This document shows, piece after piece, positions 8,908 through 16,033 of a stretch of DNA of 64,000 bases. The stretch's first letter is position 1. The number at the start of each line of letters is the position of its first letter. This DNA is from an uncultured Bacteroidales bacterium (lineage in GTDB: Bacteria; Bacteroidota; Bacteroidia; Bacteroidales; F082). The position numbers were made by a program, and so were the translations under genes. A model generated the notes under the pieces. It was not told the DNA's origin. It ran no database searches and saw only the letters and a program-made list of their open reading frames with translations. The DNA lies in the NCBI GenBank assembly GCA_937896895.1, contig CALBNV010000036.1, positions 5,642 through 69,641 of the forward strand. The letters run 5' to 3'.

Positions 8908-8943
8908 CGGGGCGACGAAATTCATTCGTCGCTCCGCATTTTT
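8907..8943 (+). terminator. Intrinsic terminator after pgk
   Basis: A 13-bp stem (GCGGGGCGACGAA against TTCGTCGCTCCGC, one G-T pair) with a 5-base loop, followed by ATTTTTG. Confidence 0.9.
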
Positions 8944-9134
8944 GTAATGTCATGTTACTGTTCGATTACTTGCAGCACTTCTTGCATTCGCAGGTGATGG
9001 TTCTGCAAGCGAGACCGACGTCGATGAGCGAGGCGACGATGAATAGCCACAGGTGACTGATTTCAAACAAATCTCAGGTTTTTGCCTCAATCCAGAACAA
9101 GTAATCTCGTGCGACTTGTGTTTTTAAAAACCGC

Positions 9135-10133
9135 TTAACTGTTGAAAATCACAGCCATCAATACATTTCCGACCATACCGAGCGTCGTCTTGTCGATGTT
9201 GCTCAGGTTGTCTTCGAGCGTGTGCCAGTACGGGACGAAGCTGCTTTCCTCACTGTCAACAAGATGGATGAGGTCGATCATCGGGATGCCGGCGAAGTGG
9301 TTCACATAGATGTGGTCATCGTTGATAGGCTGCCCCAGCTCGTTGATGAAGAACTCGTCGTAGCCCATCTCGCGTGCCGTGCGCCACACCTTGTTCAGAA
9401 CCCATGATGCGTATTGCTGCGAGTAATATTCCTTCGGGAAGCGCGGGTTGCTCGCCCCGACCATGTCTAAAAGTATTCCGTAATAAGCTGTATATCCCGC
9501 GACGTGCGGGTTCTTCGCCCAGTGCTGTGAGCCGAGTGCCCACGCGAAGTTGTCGTGCTGTTCTTCCGGCGCGAACTGCGGAGCACCGTAGTCTTCAAGG
9601 TCGAAGAAGATGAAGTCGATGCCGATGTTGTCGTCGATTCTGTTGGTTTTCAGCACTCTTGCCATCTCCATCATCACGCCGCAGCCGCTGGCCCCGTCGT
9701 TGGCTCCGTCGATAGGCTTGCGCCAGTTGGCCTCATCGGGGTCGTTGTCGGCGAAAGGCCTTGAGTCCCAGTGCGATGCTATGATGATGCGTTTCTTCGC
9801 CTCGGGGTTGAATGAGGCGATGATGTTCTGTCCGTCGATGCCGCGGCGGTCGTACAGGCGTGTACGGAAATTCTGCACACAGACGGTGTCGCAATATTCA
9901 TGCAATGTGTTCACGAACCACTCAGCGCATTGCTGATGCGCTTTCGACCCTGGCACGCGCGGCCCGAACGCGAGCTGCTTTTCAACGAAACGATAAGCCG
10001 AGTCGGCGTTGAAAGCCGGTGCCACAACGGTTTTCTTTTCTGTCTTTTGTGACGTTGTCTGCGCCGGTTTCGTGTTCGTGTCGCATGAAGCGAATACGAT
10101 GGCAATCAATAATATGTATAATGTTTTTTTCAT
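9135..10133 (-). CDS. M28 family / glutaminyl cyclase-like lipoprotein
   Basis: A 332-residue lipoprotein: the signal peptide ends in the lipobox FASC (Cys17), so the enzyme is anchored in the envelope. The catalytic domain has the zinc-dependent M28/glutaminyl-peptide cyclotransferase pattern: His121 in ASHWDSRP, Asp146 in DGANDGASG, and Glu180 in FFDLEDYG. In Bacteroidota this branch forms N-terminal pyroglutamate on exported proteins whose mature end starts with Gln. That would suit several proteins here whose signal peptide is followed by Gln, though the link is an inference. An aminopeptidase role cannot be excluded. The upstream TonB-receptor gene ends 66 bases away across a repeat. Confidence 0.88.
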   Translation of the reverse strand: MKKTLYILLIAIVFASCDTNTKPAQTTSQKTEKKTVVAPAFNADSAYRFVEKQLAFGPRVPGSKAHQQCAEWFVNTLHEYCDTVCVQNFRTRLYDRRGIDGQNIIASFNPEAKKRIIIASHWDSRPFADNDPDEANWRKPIDGANDGASGCGVMMEMARVLKTNRIDDNIGIDFIFFDLEDYGAPQFAPEEQHDNFAWALGSQHWAKNPHVAGYTAYYGILLDMVGASNPRFPKEYYSQQYASWVLNKVWRTAREMGYDEFFINELGQPINDDHIYVNHFAGIPMIDLIHLVDSEESSFVPYWHTLEDNLSNIDKTTLGMVGNVLMAVIFNS

Positions 10134-10155
10134 TTATAACTCAATTTTTTCATTT

Positions 10156-10197
10156 CTCTTAACTCTCCACTCTTAACTCTCCACTCTTAACTCTTAA
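10156..10197 (-). repeat. Heptamer repeat array between receptor and peptidase genes
   Basis: On the minus (coding) strand there are six heptamers, TTAAGAG x2, TGGAGAG, TTAAGAG, TGGAGAG, TTAAGAG, starting 2 bases after the TonB-receptor stop codon. The TTAAGAG units carry TAA. Confidence 0.9.
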
Positions 10198-10199
10198 CA

Positions 10200-12683
10200 C
10201 TACTTCCCCGTTCCTCCTGGTTCCATCGTGCCTTCTTCCGCGCCGCCTTGCTGCGCTTTTTTTTCGAGTTCCATCTTGCCGAAGCGGAACGTCACGCCGA
10301 CGCTGACGGAGCGGCTGTTGAACTTGAACGAGCTGTGCGAGATGTAATACGGGTTGTTGGTGTCGTTGTCCCATTTGTTCCAGTTGAAGATGTCGTTTGC
10401 GTTGAGGAACACCGACATCTTTCTGTCGAAGAAGTCGGCTTTCAGGCCGCAGTTGATAGAATATGAAGGCTTCCTTTCTGCGTAAAGCGACTGTGTCGCC
10501 GAGCGGTAATGACCCGATGCGTTGACTTCCAACTTGTCCCATAGCTTCGCCCAGACGCTGAGTCGGAGGCTGTACGACCACATGTTGCTGCTGACTGTAT
10601 TCTTCCTATAATCCGCCTCGTAATAGTTGTCATAGACGTTGGCGTAGAGTCGCATGTTGAAGAATCCGTTCGGGCGGTACATCACGCTGGCTTCCGCGCC
10701 GGCGTTGTAAGAATATCCGACATTCACCGGCATCGTGGCTCTGACATAGCGCATGAAAACCCACTCGTCGTAATAGTTGTCGGCGACGCTGTTCACCGCG
10801 CCTTTCGAATCTCTGAAATAACCTGTCAGGCCGATGTTTCCGAACTTGTTGAAATATTTGGTCCAGCCAAGCTCGAACGAGTTGGTGTAAGCCTGTTCCA
10901 GATTCATGTTGCCACGGTCAACGCTCTCGTCTTCATATTCCACGAAAGTGGTGAGGTAACGCGCACTCGGGTTGTTGATGCGGCGCGAATAGTTGAACCT
11001 GAAGTTGTGCATCGACTTCGTCCTGTACGAAAGATGTATTGACGGACGCCAGTTGAGGTAATTTTTCTGTTCGTGCTGTGAAAAGACCTTGCCGGCGTTG
11101 AATCCGTCCATGTTGCAATGTGCCATCTCGTATTCCATCCTGATGCCCGGTTTGACGACGAAGTTGCCGAATTTATGCTGGATTGTCAGATAGGTGTCGA
11201 ACTCATCGCCCCAGCTTTCGCGGTCAACCGACCGGTATTGGTCATTGACGTATGTGTCGCCTGAGAGCGTGTCATAGACCATGTGGTACGAGTCGGGGTT
11301 GTGCGAATAGACGACGCCGATGCCAATCTCGCCATTCTTGATGTACGGGATGTTGTAGTCGATGTTGAAATCGTAGTTGAAGTCGCTGAAGTTGTTCCTG
11401 TTGTGGATGCCTTTCACGCGGCTCGTGGTGTCAGTCCCTGGCACGTAGAACTTTCTTGTGTTGTATTTGTTTTCGGATCCTCCCCAGTAGCCACCGTTCA
11501 GGCTGACAATCAGATTATGCCCTTCGTTGTTGAAGAGATGCTGATATTCAAGGCCTCCGTGAAAGCCTTGGAAATCGTTCTTCGCATCGTAGTCGTCGAT
11601 GTAATGCGTCTCTTTTATTCCGCCTTCAAGGAACTCCTTGCGATAATAGTCCTGATACGAGTTGCCGTTGTCCCAGCTCGGCCAGCCGCCGCCCCAGAAC
11701 GTGATGGTGTTCATCGTGTCGATGTTGTATGTTAAATTGAGGTTGATGCCGCCGCCGAATCTGTTGCTTTTCTCGTTGCCGTCATATCTGATGACAGTCG
11801 TGGTGTCGAGCACTCCCGATATGTCGCTGTCCTTGAACGAATAGCTGTAGCCGTTGTTGTTGTTCTTGTTGTATCGGTAGTTGCCGTTCACGTAAAAATT
11901 GAAGGTGAGCTTCTCGTTTGCATAGACGTATGACACCCAAGGTGACACGTTAGGTGTCGTGGAGCCTCTCACGCCGAAGCTGACGAAGCTGTTTCTCTGC
12001 ACCTTGGCGTTTGTCACGATGTTGATGATGCCGGCGTCGCTCTTCGAGGCGTAACGCGCCGACGGGTTCGTGATGACCTCGATGGTCTCGATGGCGTTTG
12101 CCGGAAGTTGTTGGATATAGGTCTTCAGGTTCTCTTCGTTGAGATGCGACGGCTTCCCGTTGATCCATATCTCGACGCCTGATGCGCCGCGTAACGAGAC
12201 GTTTCCCTCGACATCGACTTCAACGCCTGGGGCGTTCTGCAAGGCATCGGAAGCAGTGCCTGTCTGTATCGACGGGTCCTCGCTCACGTTGTAAAGCTGT
12301 TTCTCGCCCTCGTTGGCGAACATCGGCTTCTTCTCCGTGATGACGATTTCATCGAGGGTCGTGGTGCCTGGTTTTATCTTCAAGACACCGAGGTTGATGC
12401 TCTCGGTGACGTCGATGTCTTTCTTGAAAGTCTGATAGCCGATGGCCGAAACCTGCATGATGAAACGCCCGCCCGGCACGTACTCCAGTCTGAAGCGTCC
12501 GTTCTCGTCCGATGCGGTGCCGCTGATGAAGGCGGAGTCGGCGTGACGTATCAAGCCCACGTTCACAAATTCCAACTTGGCCTTTGAAGTGCTGTCAACC
12601 AATGTTCCGCTGATGGTGTATTGCGCCAATAACACATTGGCATTCAACAATATAATTGCTAAAATTAAGATGATACGTTTCAT
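10200..12683 (-). CDS. TonB-dependent receptor-like outer-membrane protein
   Basis: An 827-residue outer-membrane protein. A signal peptide (to about residue 20) is followed by a carboxypeptidase-regulatory/CNA-B-like beta-sandwich (about 23-110, ending LDEIVITEKK). Next comes a plug domain (about 120-230, with ALQNAPGVEVDVEGN and VSLRGASGVEIWINGK), then a long barrel ending in a Phe-rich strand (VGVTFRFGK). It belongs to the Bacteroidota outer membrane beta-barrel family related to TonB receptors, usually importing or sensing an unknown ligand. No SusD partner follows, so it is not a SusCD pair. The C-terminal tail after the last strand is polar and Gly/Glu-rich, which is unusual. A TATTTTTG box lies 48 bases upstream. 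Confidence 0.9.
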   Translation of the reverse strand: MKRIILILAIILLNANVLLAQYTISGTLVDSTSKAKLEFVNVGLIRHADSAFISGTASDENGRFRLEYVPGGRFIMQVSAIGYQTFKKDIDVTESINLGVLKIKPGTTTLDEIVITEKKPMFANEGEKQLYNVSEDPSIQTGTASDALQNAPGVEVDVEGNVSLRGASGVEIWINGKPSHLNEENLKTYIQQLPANAIETIEVITNPSARYASKSDAGIINIVTNAKVQRNSFVSFGVRGSTTPNVSPWVSYVYANEKLTFNFYVNGNYRYNKNNNNGYSYSFKDSDISGVLDTTTVIRYDGNEKSNRFGGGINLNLTYNIDTMNTITFWGGGWPSWDNGNSYQDYYRKEFLEGGIKETHYIDDYDAKNDFQGFHGGLEYQHLFNNEGHNLIVSLNGGYWGGSENKYNTRKFYVPGTDTTSRVKGIHNRNNFSDFNYDFNIDYNIPYIKNGEIGIGVVYSHNPDSYHMVYDTLSGDTYVNDQYRSVDRESWGDEFDTYLTIQHKFGNFVVKPGIRMEYEMAHCNMDGFNAGKVFSQHEQKNYLNWRPSIHLSYRTKSMHNFRFNYSRRINNPSARYLTTFVEYEDESVDRGNMNLEQAYTNSFELGWTKYFNKFGNIGLTGYFRDSKGAVNSVADNYYDEWVFMRYVRATMPVNVGYSYNAGAEASVMYRPNGFFNMRLYANVYDNYYEADYRKNTVSSNMWSYSLRLSVWAKLWDKLEVNASGHYRSATQSLYAERKPSYSINCGLKADFFDRKMSVFLNANDIFNWNKWDNDTNNPYYISHSSFKFNSRSVSVGVTFRFGKMELEKKAQQGGAEEGTMEPGGTGK

Positions 12684-12730
12684 TTCGCTCGTTTTTCGGG
12701 TTTAACGTAAGATTGCTTGAAAAATTGCCG

Positions 12731-12738
12731 CAAAAATA
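12731..12738 (-). promoter_or_regulatory. Promoter -7 box for TonB-dependent receptor
   Basis: The minus strand reads TATTTTTG, a TAnnTTTG match 48 bases before the start codon. Confidence 0.65.
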
Positions 12739-12798
12739 ATAAAAATCAATGTCGGATTTGTCTGAACCCGACATTAATTTTCAATATGTGTGAAAGTG

Positions 12799-13797
12799 CT
12801 ATTCAATTCGGAAATCGCCGTATTCGAGTTCGGCTCTTATGCTGCCCGACGGCTCGTCGCCGCGGCTTCCCACGATGCGCCCGTCGGATGTCCTGCCGAC
12901 GTTTGACTTCATTACCTCACCGCAGACAATGTCGCCATAACTCACACTGATGTCATATCTGAATGACGCGTTCTCGTTGATTTTCAATTTGATATTAGAA
13001 TATTCCGCATCAATGTCAACATTCGGCTTGTCGGTGTCCAAGACCGCTCTCAGGTCGGAATATTTGTCCTCGGCCTTAAGTTCTTTTATTTTATTGATTC
13101 TGATGTCGGAATATTTATTCTCAAAAACGCCTCTGAAGATGTCGGTCGCGGTGAAGTTGCTGTAACCGATCTCAGCGTCGATGAACTCGACCTTGTTGAT
13201 TTTGCAGTCGCTGTATGCCATGTCGAGATTGATGTTTTTCGCATATTCAACGTTCAGACCGCCGTATTTGATTTCTATCTCGTTATCAGCCAACAAGTTG
13301 CCTGCCGTCAGAGAGCCGTATCTTACCTCGGCCTTGAAGTCCTTCTTCACGGTTTCCACAATGATGTCCCCATATCTTGTCTCAAGGTCCATCCGCACGT
13401 CTTCAGGCACTTTGACATAATATTTTATGGAGACCGAGGCGTTGAACGACCTGTTGGTTTTGTTTTCAAAAACCGTCTTGGCCTTCACGAGGTCACATTC
13501 CTGGAAAAACTCCACATTGATATTGATAATATCCATCAAGTATTTGACGGTTTTTTCCTTGTCGCTTTTCACAACGATTTTTACCTTGAAATCAATCTGC
13601 GGCTCGTCCCATGTTGTGATGATGAAGTCGCTGTGAACGCCTTTCATCTCAAGCTGCGGCAAAGCCCCGACATCGAAAGTCTGCTCCACGGTTTTCTGTT
13701 CCTCGAATTTGTAGCGGTGACCGCCGTCTCTGTTGTTACTCGCAATCGTGATAAATGTCATCAATGACAATGCTGTCAGAATTAGAATCTTTTTCAT
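12799..13797 (-). CDS. Secreted DUF4097-like beta-helix/adhesin protein
   Basis: A 332-residue exported protein with a signal peptide (to about residue 20). The rest is made of short beta-strand repeats with recurring YGD/YSD turns (RYGDIIVE, KYGGLNVE, AYSDCKIN, KYSDIRIN, KYSDLRAV, EYSNIKLK, SYGDIVCG). This is the pattern of DUF4097/DUF2807-type putative adhesins that commonly sit behind ECF sigma/anti-sigma genes in Bacteroidota. It starts 4 bases after the candidate anti-sigma gene and is the third gene of that operon. It probably acts at the cell surface or in the periplasm; its ligand is unknown. Confidence 0.78.
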   Translation of the reverse strand: MKKILILTALSLMTFITIASNNRDGGHRYKFEEQKTVEQTFDVGALPQLEMKGVHSDFIITTWDEPQIDFKVKIVVKSDKEKTVKYLMDIININVEFFQECDLVKAKTVFENKTNRSFNASVSIKYYVKVPEDVRMDLETRYGDIIVETVKKDFKAEVRYGSLTAGNLLADNEIEIKYGGLNVEYAKNINLDMAYSDCKINKVEFIDAEIGYSNFTATDIFRGVFENKYSDIRINKIKELKAEDKYSDLRAVLDTDKPNVDIDAEYSNIKLKINENASFRYDISVSYGDIVCGEVMKSNVGRTSDGRIVGSRGDEPSGSIRAELEYGDFRIE

Positions 13798-13801
13798 GGT
13801 T

Positions 13802-14323
13802 TTATCTATTTATCTGTTTGGTTATTAAATCTATAACTTTCAATTTGTTATCGTAAACACGTTCAACGATTGCTATCTGCCGGTCTTGCGGCAGAGGTGC
13901 GATCTCCGCGAAGATGTCGCCTGTATTTTCCAGATTATGAATTACTTCCGTAATCTGAATACGTGTCGAATCATCAACATTCTCAATAATCTTTTCAAGG
14001 TTTATTATTGCGTCATCGACTTTCTGCTCGTAAACTGCTCTCATCTCAACAAGCTGGTTGTCAGATGTTTGCGGCAGTTTCGTCGTCAAATCCGTGCTTT
14101 TTTTCAATCCGAATGTGACGACTGCGAATGTCACTATGGCGGCGGCAGCCACGGAGTTCCAGATTGTGAGCAGCGAACGCCTCTTGTTTCTTCGTGCCGT
14201 TTCGGCCACGCCCTTGTCTCCGGCGGCCTCAAGCTTCAGCAGGAACCTCTCGCGATGACCTTCCGGCAACGACCTTCCGGCGAACTCCGACTTGTTGTCC
14301 CTTATGAAATCCTCAATATTCAT
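13802..14323 (-). CDS. Candidate anti-sigma factor, single-pass membrane protein
   Basis: A 173-residue protein with a short cytoplasmic N-terminus starting MNIEDFIRDNKSEFAG, a basic stretch, one transmembrane helix (about residues 50-73), and a helical, probably coiled periplasmic part. No zinc-binding HxxxCxxC motif is present, so it is not a classical ZAS protein. The assignment is inferred from its position directly downstream of an ECF sigma gene, its size and its topology, a common arrangement in Bacteroidota. The gap to the sigma gene is filled by a minisatellite (14341-14521) that could vary the ratio of the two proteins. Confidence 0.6.
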   Translation of the reverse strand: MNIEDFIRDNKSEFAGRSLPEGHRERFLLKLEAAGDKGVAETARRNKRRSLLTIWNSVAAAAIVTFAVVTFGLKKSTDLTTKLPQTSDNQLVEMRAVYEQKVDDAIINLEKIIENVDDSTRIQITEVIHNLENTGDIFAEIAPLPQDRQIAIVERVYDNKLKVIDLITKQINR

Positions 14324-14340
14324 AACTATTATTTAAATTT

Positions 14341-14521
14341 CACTCTCAAAATTTCACTCTCAAAATTTCACTCTCAAAACTTCACTCTCAAAACTTCACT
14401 CTCAAAACTTCACTCTCAAAACTCCATTCTCAAACTTCACTCTCAAAACTCCACTCTCAAAACTCCACTCTCAAAACTTCACTCTCAAAACTTCACTCTC
14501 AAAACTCCATTCTCAAAACTT
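14341..14521 (-). repeat. 13-copy 14-bp minisatellite between sigma and anti-sigma genes
   Basis: Thirteen direct copies of a 14-base unit (coding-strand consensus GAGTGAAGTTTTGA); twelve are exactly 14 bases and one is 13. Variation is limited to C/T changes at a few positions. The array begins inside the sigma gene and encodes its last residues (VLRMEF and stop). It ends about 17 bases before the anti-sigma ATG. Each half-unit holds a TGA. Confidence 0.98.
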
Positions 14522-15020
14522 CCTTAAGTCTCGCTATTCCTCTCGAATACTGTGACCGCACCGACGACTCGTTGATATTCAAAGTGTTGGCGATGTCCTC
14601 GTATTCCATTTCTTCAAGAAGACGCAGCGTGATGACGATGCGGTAACCTTCTGGCAGACCGGACAGCGCGGCCTTCACCTGCTCTATCGAATACATATCG
14701 TCGTCATCGTCTTCGATTTTCTCCTTGAACTCCTCGACGTCAACCTGCAACGGCCTCCGGCTGTCATGACGGTATTTGTCGATGCTCTTGTTGACGGCGA
14801 TTTTCTTCACCCACGCGACGAAACCGGCTTCGTTCCCTTTGAAATCGCGCAAAAGCGAGAACGCGGCGAGGATTGCATCATGCGCAATCTCCTCCGCGTC
14901 CTGTTCATTCAACACTATGTTATAGCTGGCGTTGTAAACGACGTTGCAGCAGAGGTCGTAAAGCCTCATCAAAGCCTGCTCATCGCCGTCACGTCCAAGT
15001 TTCAAAACAGTGTCAAACAT
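14499..15020 (-). CDS. ECF-type RNA polymerase sigma factor
   Basis: A 173-residue sigma-70 family factor of the extracytoplasmic-function class. Region 2 is visible as NEQDAEEIAHDAILAAF with the following FVAWVKKIAVNKSIDKYRH (2.4), and region 4 as ALSGLPEGYRIVITLRLLEEMEYEDIANTL with the helix-turn-helix NINESSVRSQYSRGIARLKE. An acidic linker (DDDDD) separates them. It is the first gene of an operon with a membrane anti-sigma candidate and a surface adhesin-like protein. Its C-terminal six codons and stop are derived from the minisatellite, so copy-number change at the boundary could alter the protein end. Confidence 0.93.
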   Translation of the reverse strand: MFDTVLKLGRDGDEQALMRLYDLCCNVVYNASYNIVLNEQDAEEIAHDAILAAFSLLRDFKGNEAGFVAWVKKIAVNKSIDKYRHDSRRPLQVDVEEFKEKIEDDDDDMYSIEQVKAALSGLPEGYRIVITLRLLEEMEYEDIANTLNINESSVRSQYSRGIARLKEVLRMEF

Positions 15021-15107
15021 ATTTTCATTACTATTTACAACTGCTCAAACGAGCAATCGTATGATTTGCTGCACGACATCAAAAAAAATCACGAATCGGC
15101 GCGATAA

Positions 15108-15785
15108 TCATTCATTCTCCCTCGCGAACAACGCCGACCTGTTCAGGAAAGAGTTGAAGTCGTAACATGAGCGGAACTCCTCCAAAACCCATTCAATCAA
15201 GTTGTCAGAATGTAAAATATCGGTGGGGATGGGCTGCGACAGACAGTAATCTTTCAGCTTCAGAAATCTTCCGTAAGGATGGTCGGCGGGGAAGTCCTTC
15301 GGGACGTTTTTCAGCGCTTTCGACTCGTCGAGCGTGAAATTCTTCGCTTTCTTCAGGGCTTTTTCAAAATCAGCACCATATATATTAATGTCTTCGCGGA
15401 CGCTCTTGGTGATGAGCGGCTCGCACTGATACATCCCGGGGTAAAGTCCGTGCTGGCCGAGATACTCCGCGCCCCGTCCCTCCACGTGGAAATAATATCC
15501 CGCAAGCCCCGATTTCTTCCCCTGCGGGCAGACAAAGACGCCGAAATGACGCTTGTAAGGGCTTTTGTCGGGCGAAAAACGCGTGTCGCGATAGAAACGA
15601 TAGGTGCAGTCCTTCAATGTCAGACCTTTCGTCAAATCATCGAATTTCTGGATGCCGAGAATGATTTGTTCTGCTATCTCGTTGAATCTCGATTGAGCAT
15701 CAATGTATTGCTGTTTATGTTCCTGAAACCACGGCCGGTTGTTGTTCACAACAATCTGGTTCAAAAAATCAATTATCTCTTCCAT
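15108..15785 (-). CDS. DUF2461 domain-containing protein
   Basis: A 225-residue cytoplasmic protein of the DUF2461/TIGR02453 family, whose function is unknown. The family signatures are clear: FLNQIVVNNNRPWFQEHKQQY at the N-terminus (NN.R.WF....YE-type), YRFYRDTRFSPDKSPYKRHFG in the middle, GYYFHVEG, and a C-terminal LKDYCLSQPIP block. The ATG at 15785 is used because a TACCTTTG promoter box (15802-15809) lies within the longer open frame, 16 bases upstream. The N-terminal methionine then precedes EEIIDFL as in homologues. Confidence 0.9.
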   Translation of the reverse strand: MEEIIDFLNQIVVNNNRPWFQEHKQQYIDAQSRFNEIAEQIILGIQKFDDLTKGLTLKDCTYRFYRDTRFSPDKSPYKRHFGVFVCPQGKKSGLAGYYFHVEGRGAEYLGQHGLYPGMYQCEPLITKSVREDINIYGADFEKALKKAKNFTLDESKALKNVPKDFPADHPYGRFLKLKDYCLSQPIPTDILHSDNLIEWVLEEFRSCYDFNSFLNRSALFARENE

Positions 15786-15801
15786 TTTCTCAAATTTTCC
15801 G

Positions 15802-15809
15802 CAAAGGTA
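15802..15809 (-). promoter_or_regulatory. Promoter -7 box for DUF2461 gene
   Basis: The minus strand reads TACCTTTG, 16 bases before the ATG at 15785, leaving a very short leader. Confidence 0.7.
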
Positions 15810-15850
15810 AAAAATTTTTAAAAAACATCTTGACATATAAAAAAAAGTTG

Positions 15851-15858
15851 TATTTTTG
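15851..15858 (+). promoter_or_regulatory. Promoter -7 box for tRNA-Gln
   Basis: TATTTTTG lies 15 bases before the mature tRNA. A CTTG at 15829-15832, 18 bases upstream, is a fair -33 element. Confidence 0.8.
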
Positions 15859-15873
15859 CAGCCGTAAAAACGA

Positions 15874-15946
15874 TGCCTAATGGTGTAATTGGCAACACGA
15901 CTGACTCTGGATCAGTAAAGTCCAGGTTCGAACCCTGGTTAGGCAA
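15874..15946 (+). tRNA. tRNA-Gln (anticodon CTG)
   Basis: A 73-base tRNA. Acceptor TGCCTAA pairs with TTAGGCA, and the D-arm contains TGGTGTAATTGGCAACA. The anticodon stem ACTGA pairs with TCAGT around loop CTCTGGA, giving anticodon CTG (reads CAG). The T-arm is CCAGG-TTCGAAC-CCTGG. No CCA is encoded. Confidence 0.97.
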
Positions 15947-15954
15947 CAATTTTC

Positions 15955-15992
15955 AAATGCTAGTCCGTTGTTGAACAGATTAGCATTTTTTT
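15955..15992 (+). terminator. Intrinsic terminator after tRNA-Gln
   Basis: AAATGCTA pairs with TAGCATTT across an 18-base loop, followed by a T-run. It runs directly into the RNase R promoter box. Confidence 0.85.
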
Positions 15993-15999
15993 ATGTTTG
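15992..15999 (+). promoter_or_regulatory. Promoter -7 box for rnr
   Basis: TATGTTTG matches TAnnTTTG and overlaps the T-tail of the tRNA terminator, 34 bases before the rnr start. Confidence 0.55.
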
Positions 16000-16033
16000 A
16001 CAAAGTGATTTACAAACCTTAAAACAATATTTT

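Noticed and set aside
10200..12683. SusC of a polysaccharide-utilisation locus
   Set aside because: No SusD-like gene or glycoside hydrolase is adjacent, and the plug/barrel type is the generic outer-membrane beta-barrel family.
14341..14521. Possible CRISPR array
   Set aside because: Units are contiguous 14-mers without spacers, and no cas genes are present anywhere in the window.
14343..14527. Plus-strand open frame through the minisatellite (SLSKFHSQNFTLK repeats)
   Set aside because: It is produced by the 14-base repeat and antisense to the operon; no start or promoter of its own.
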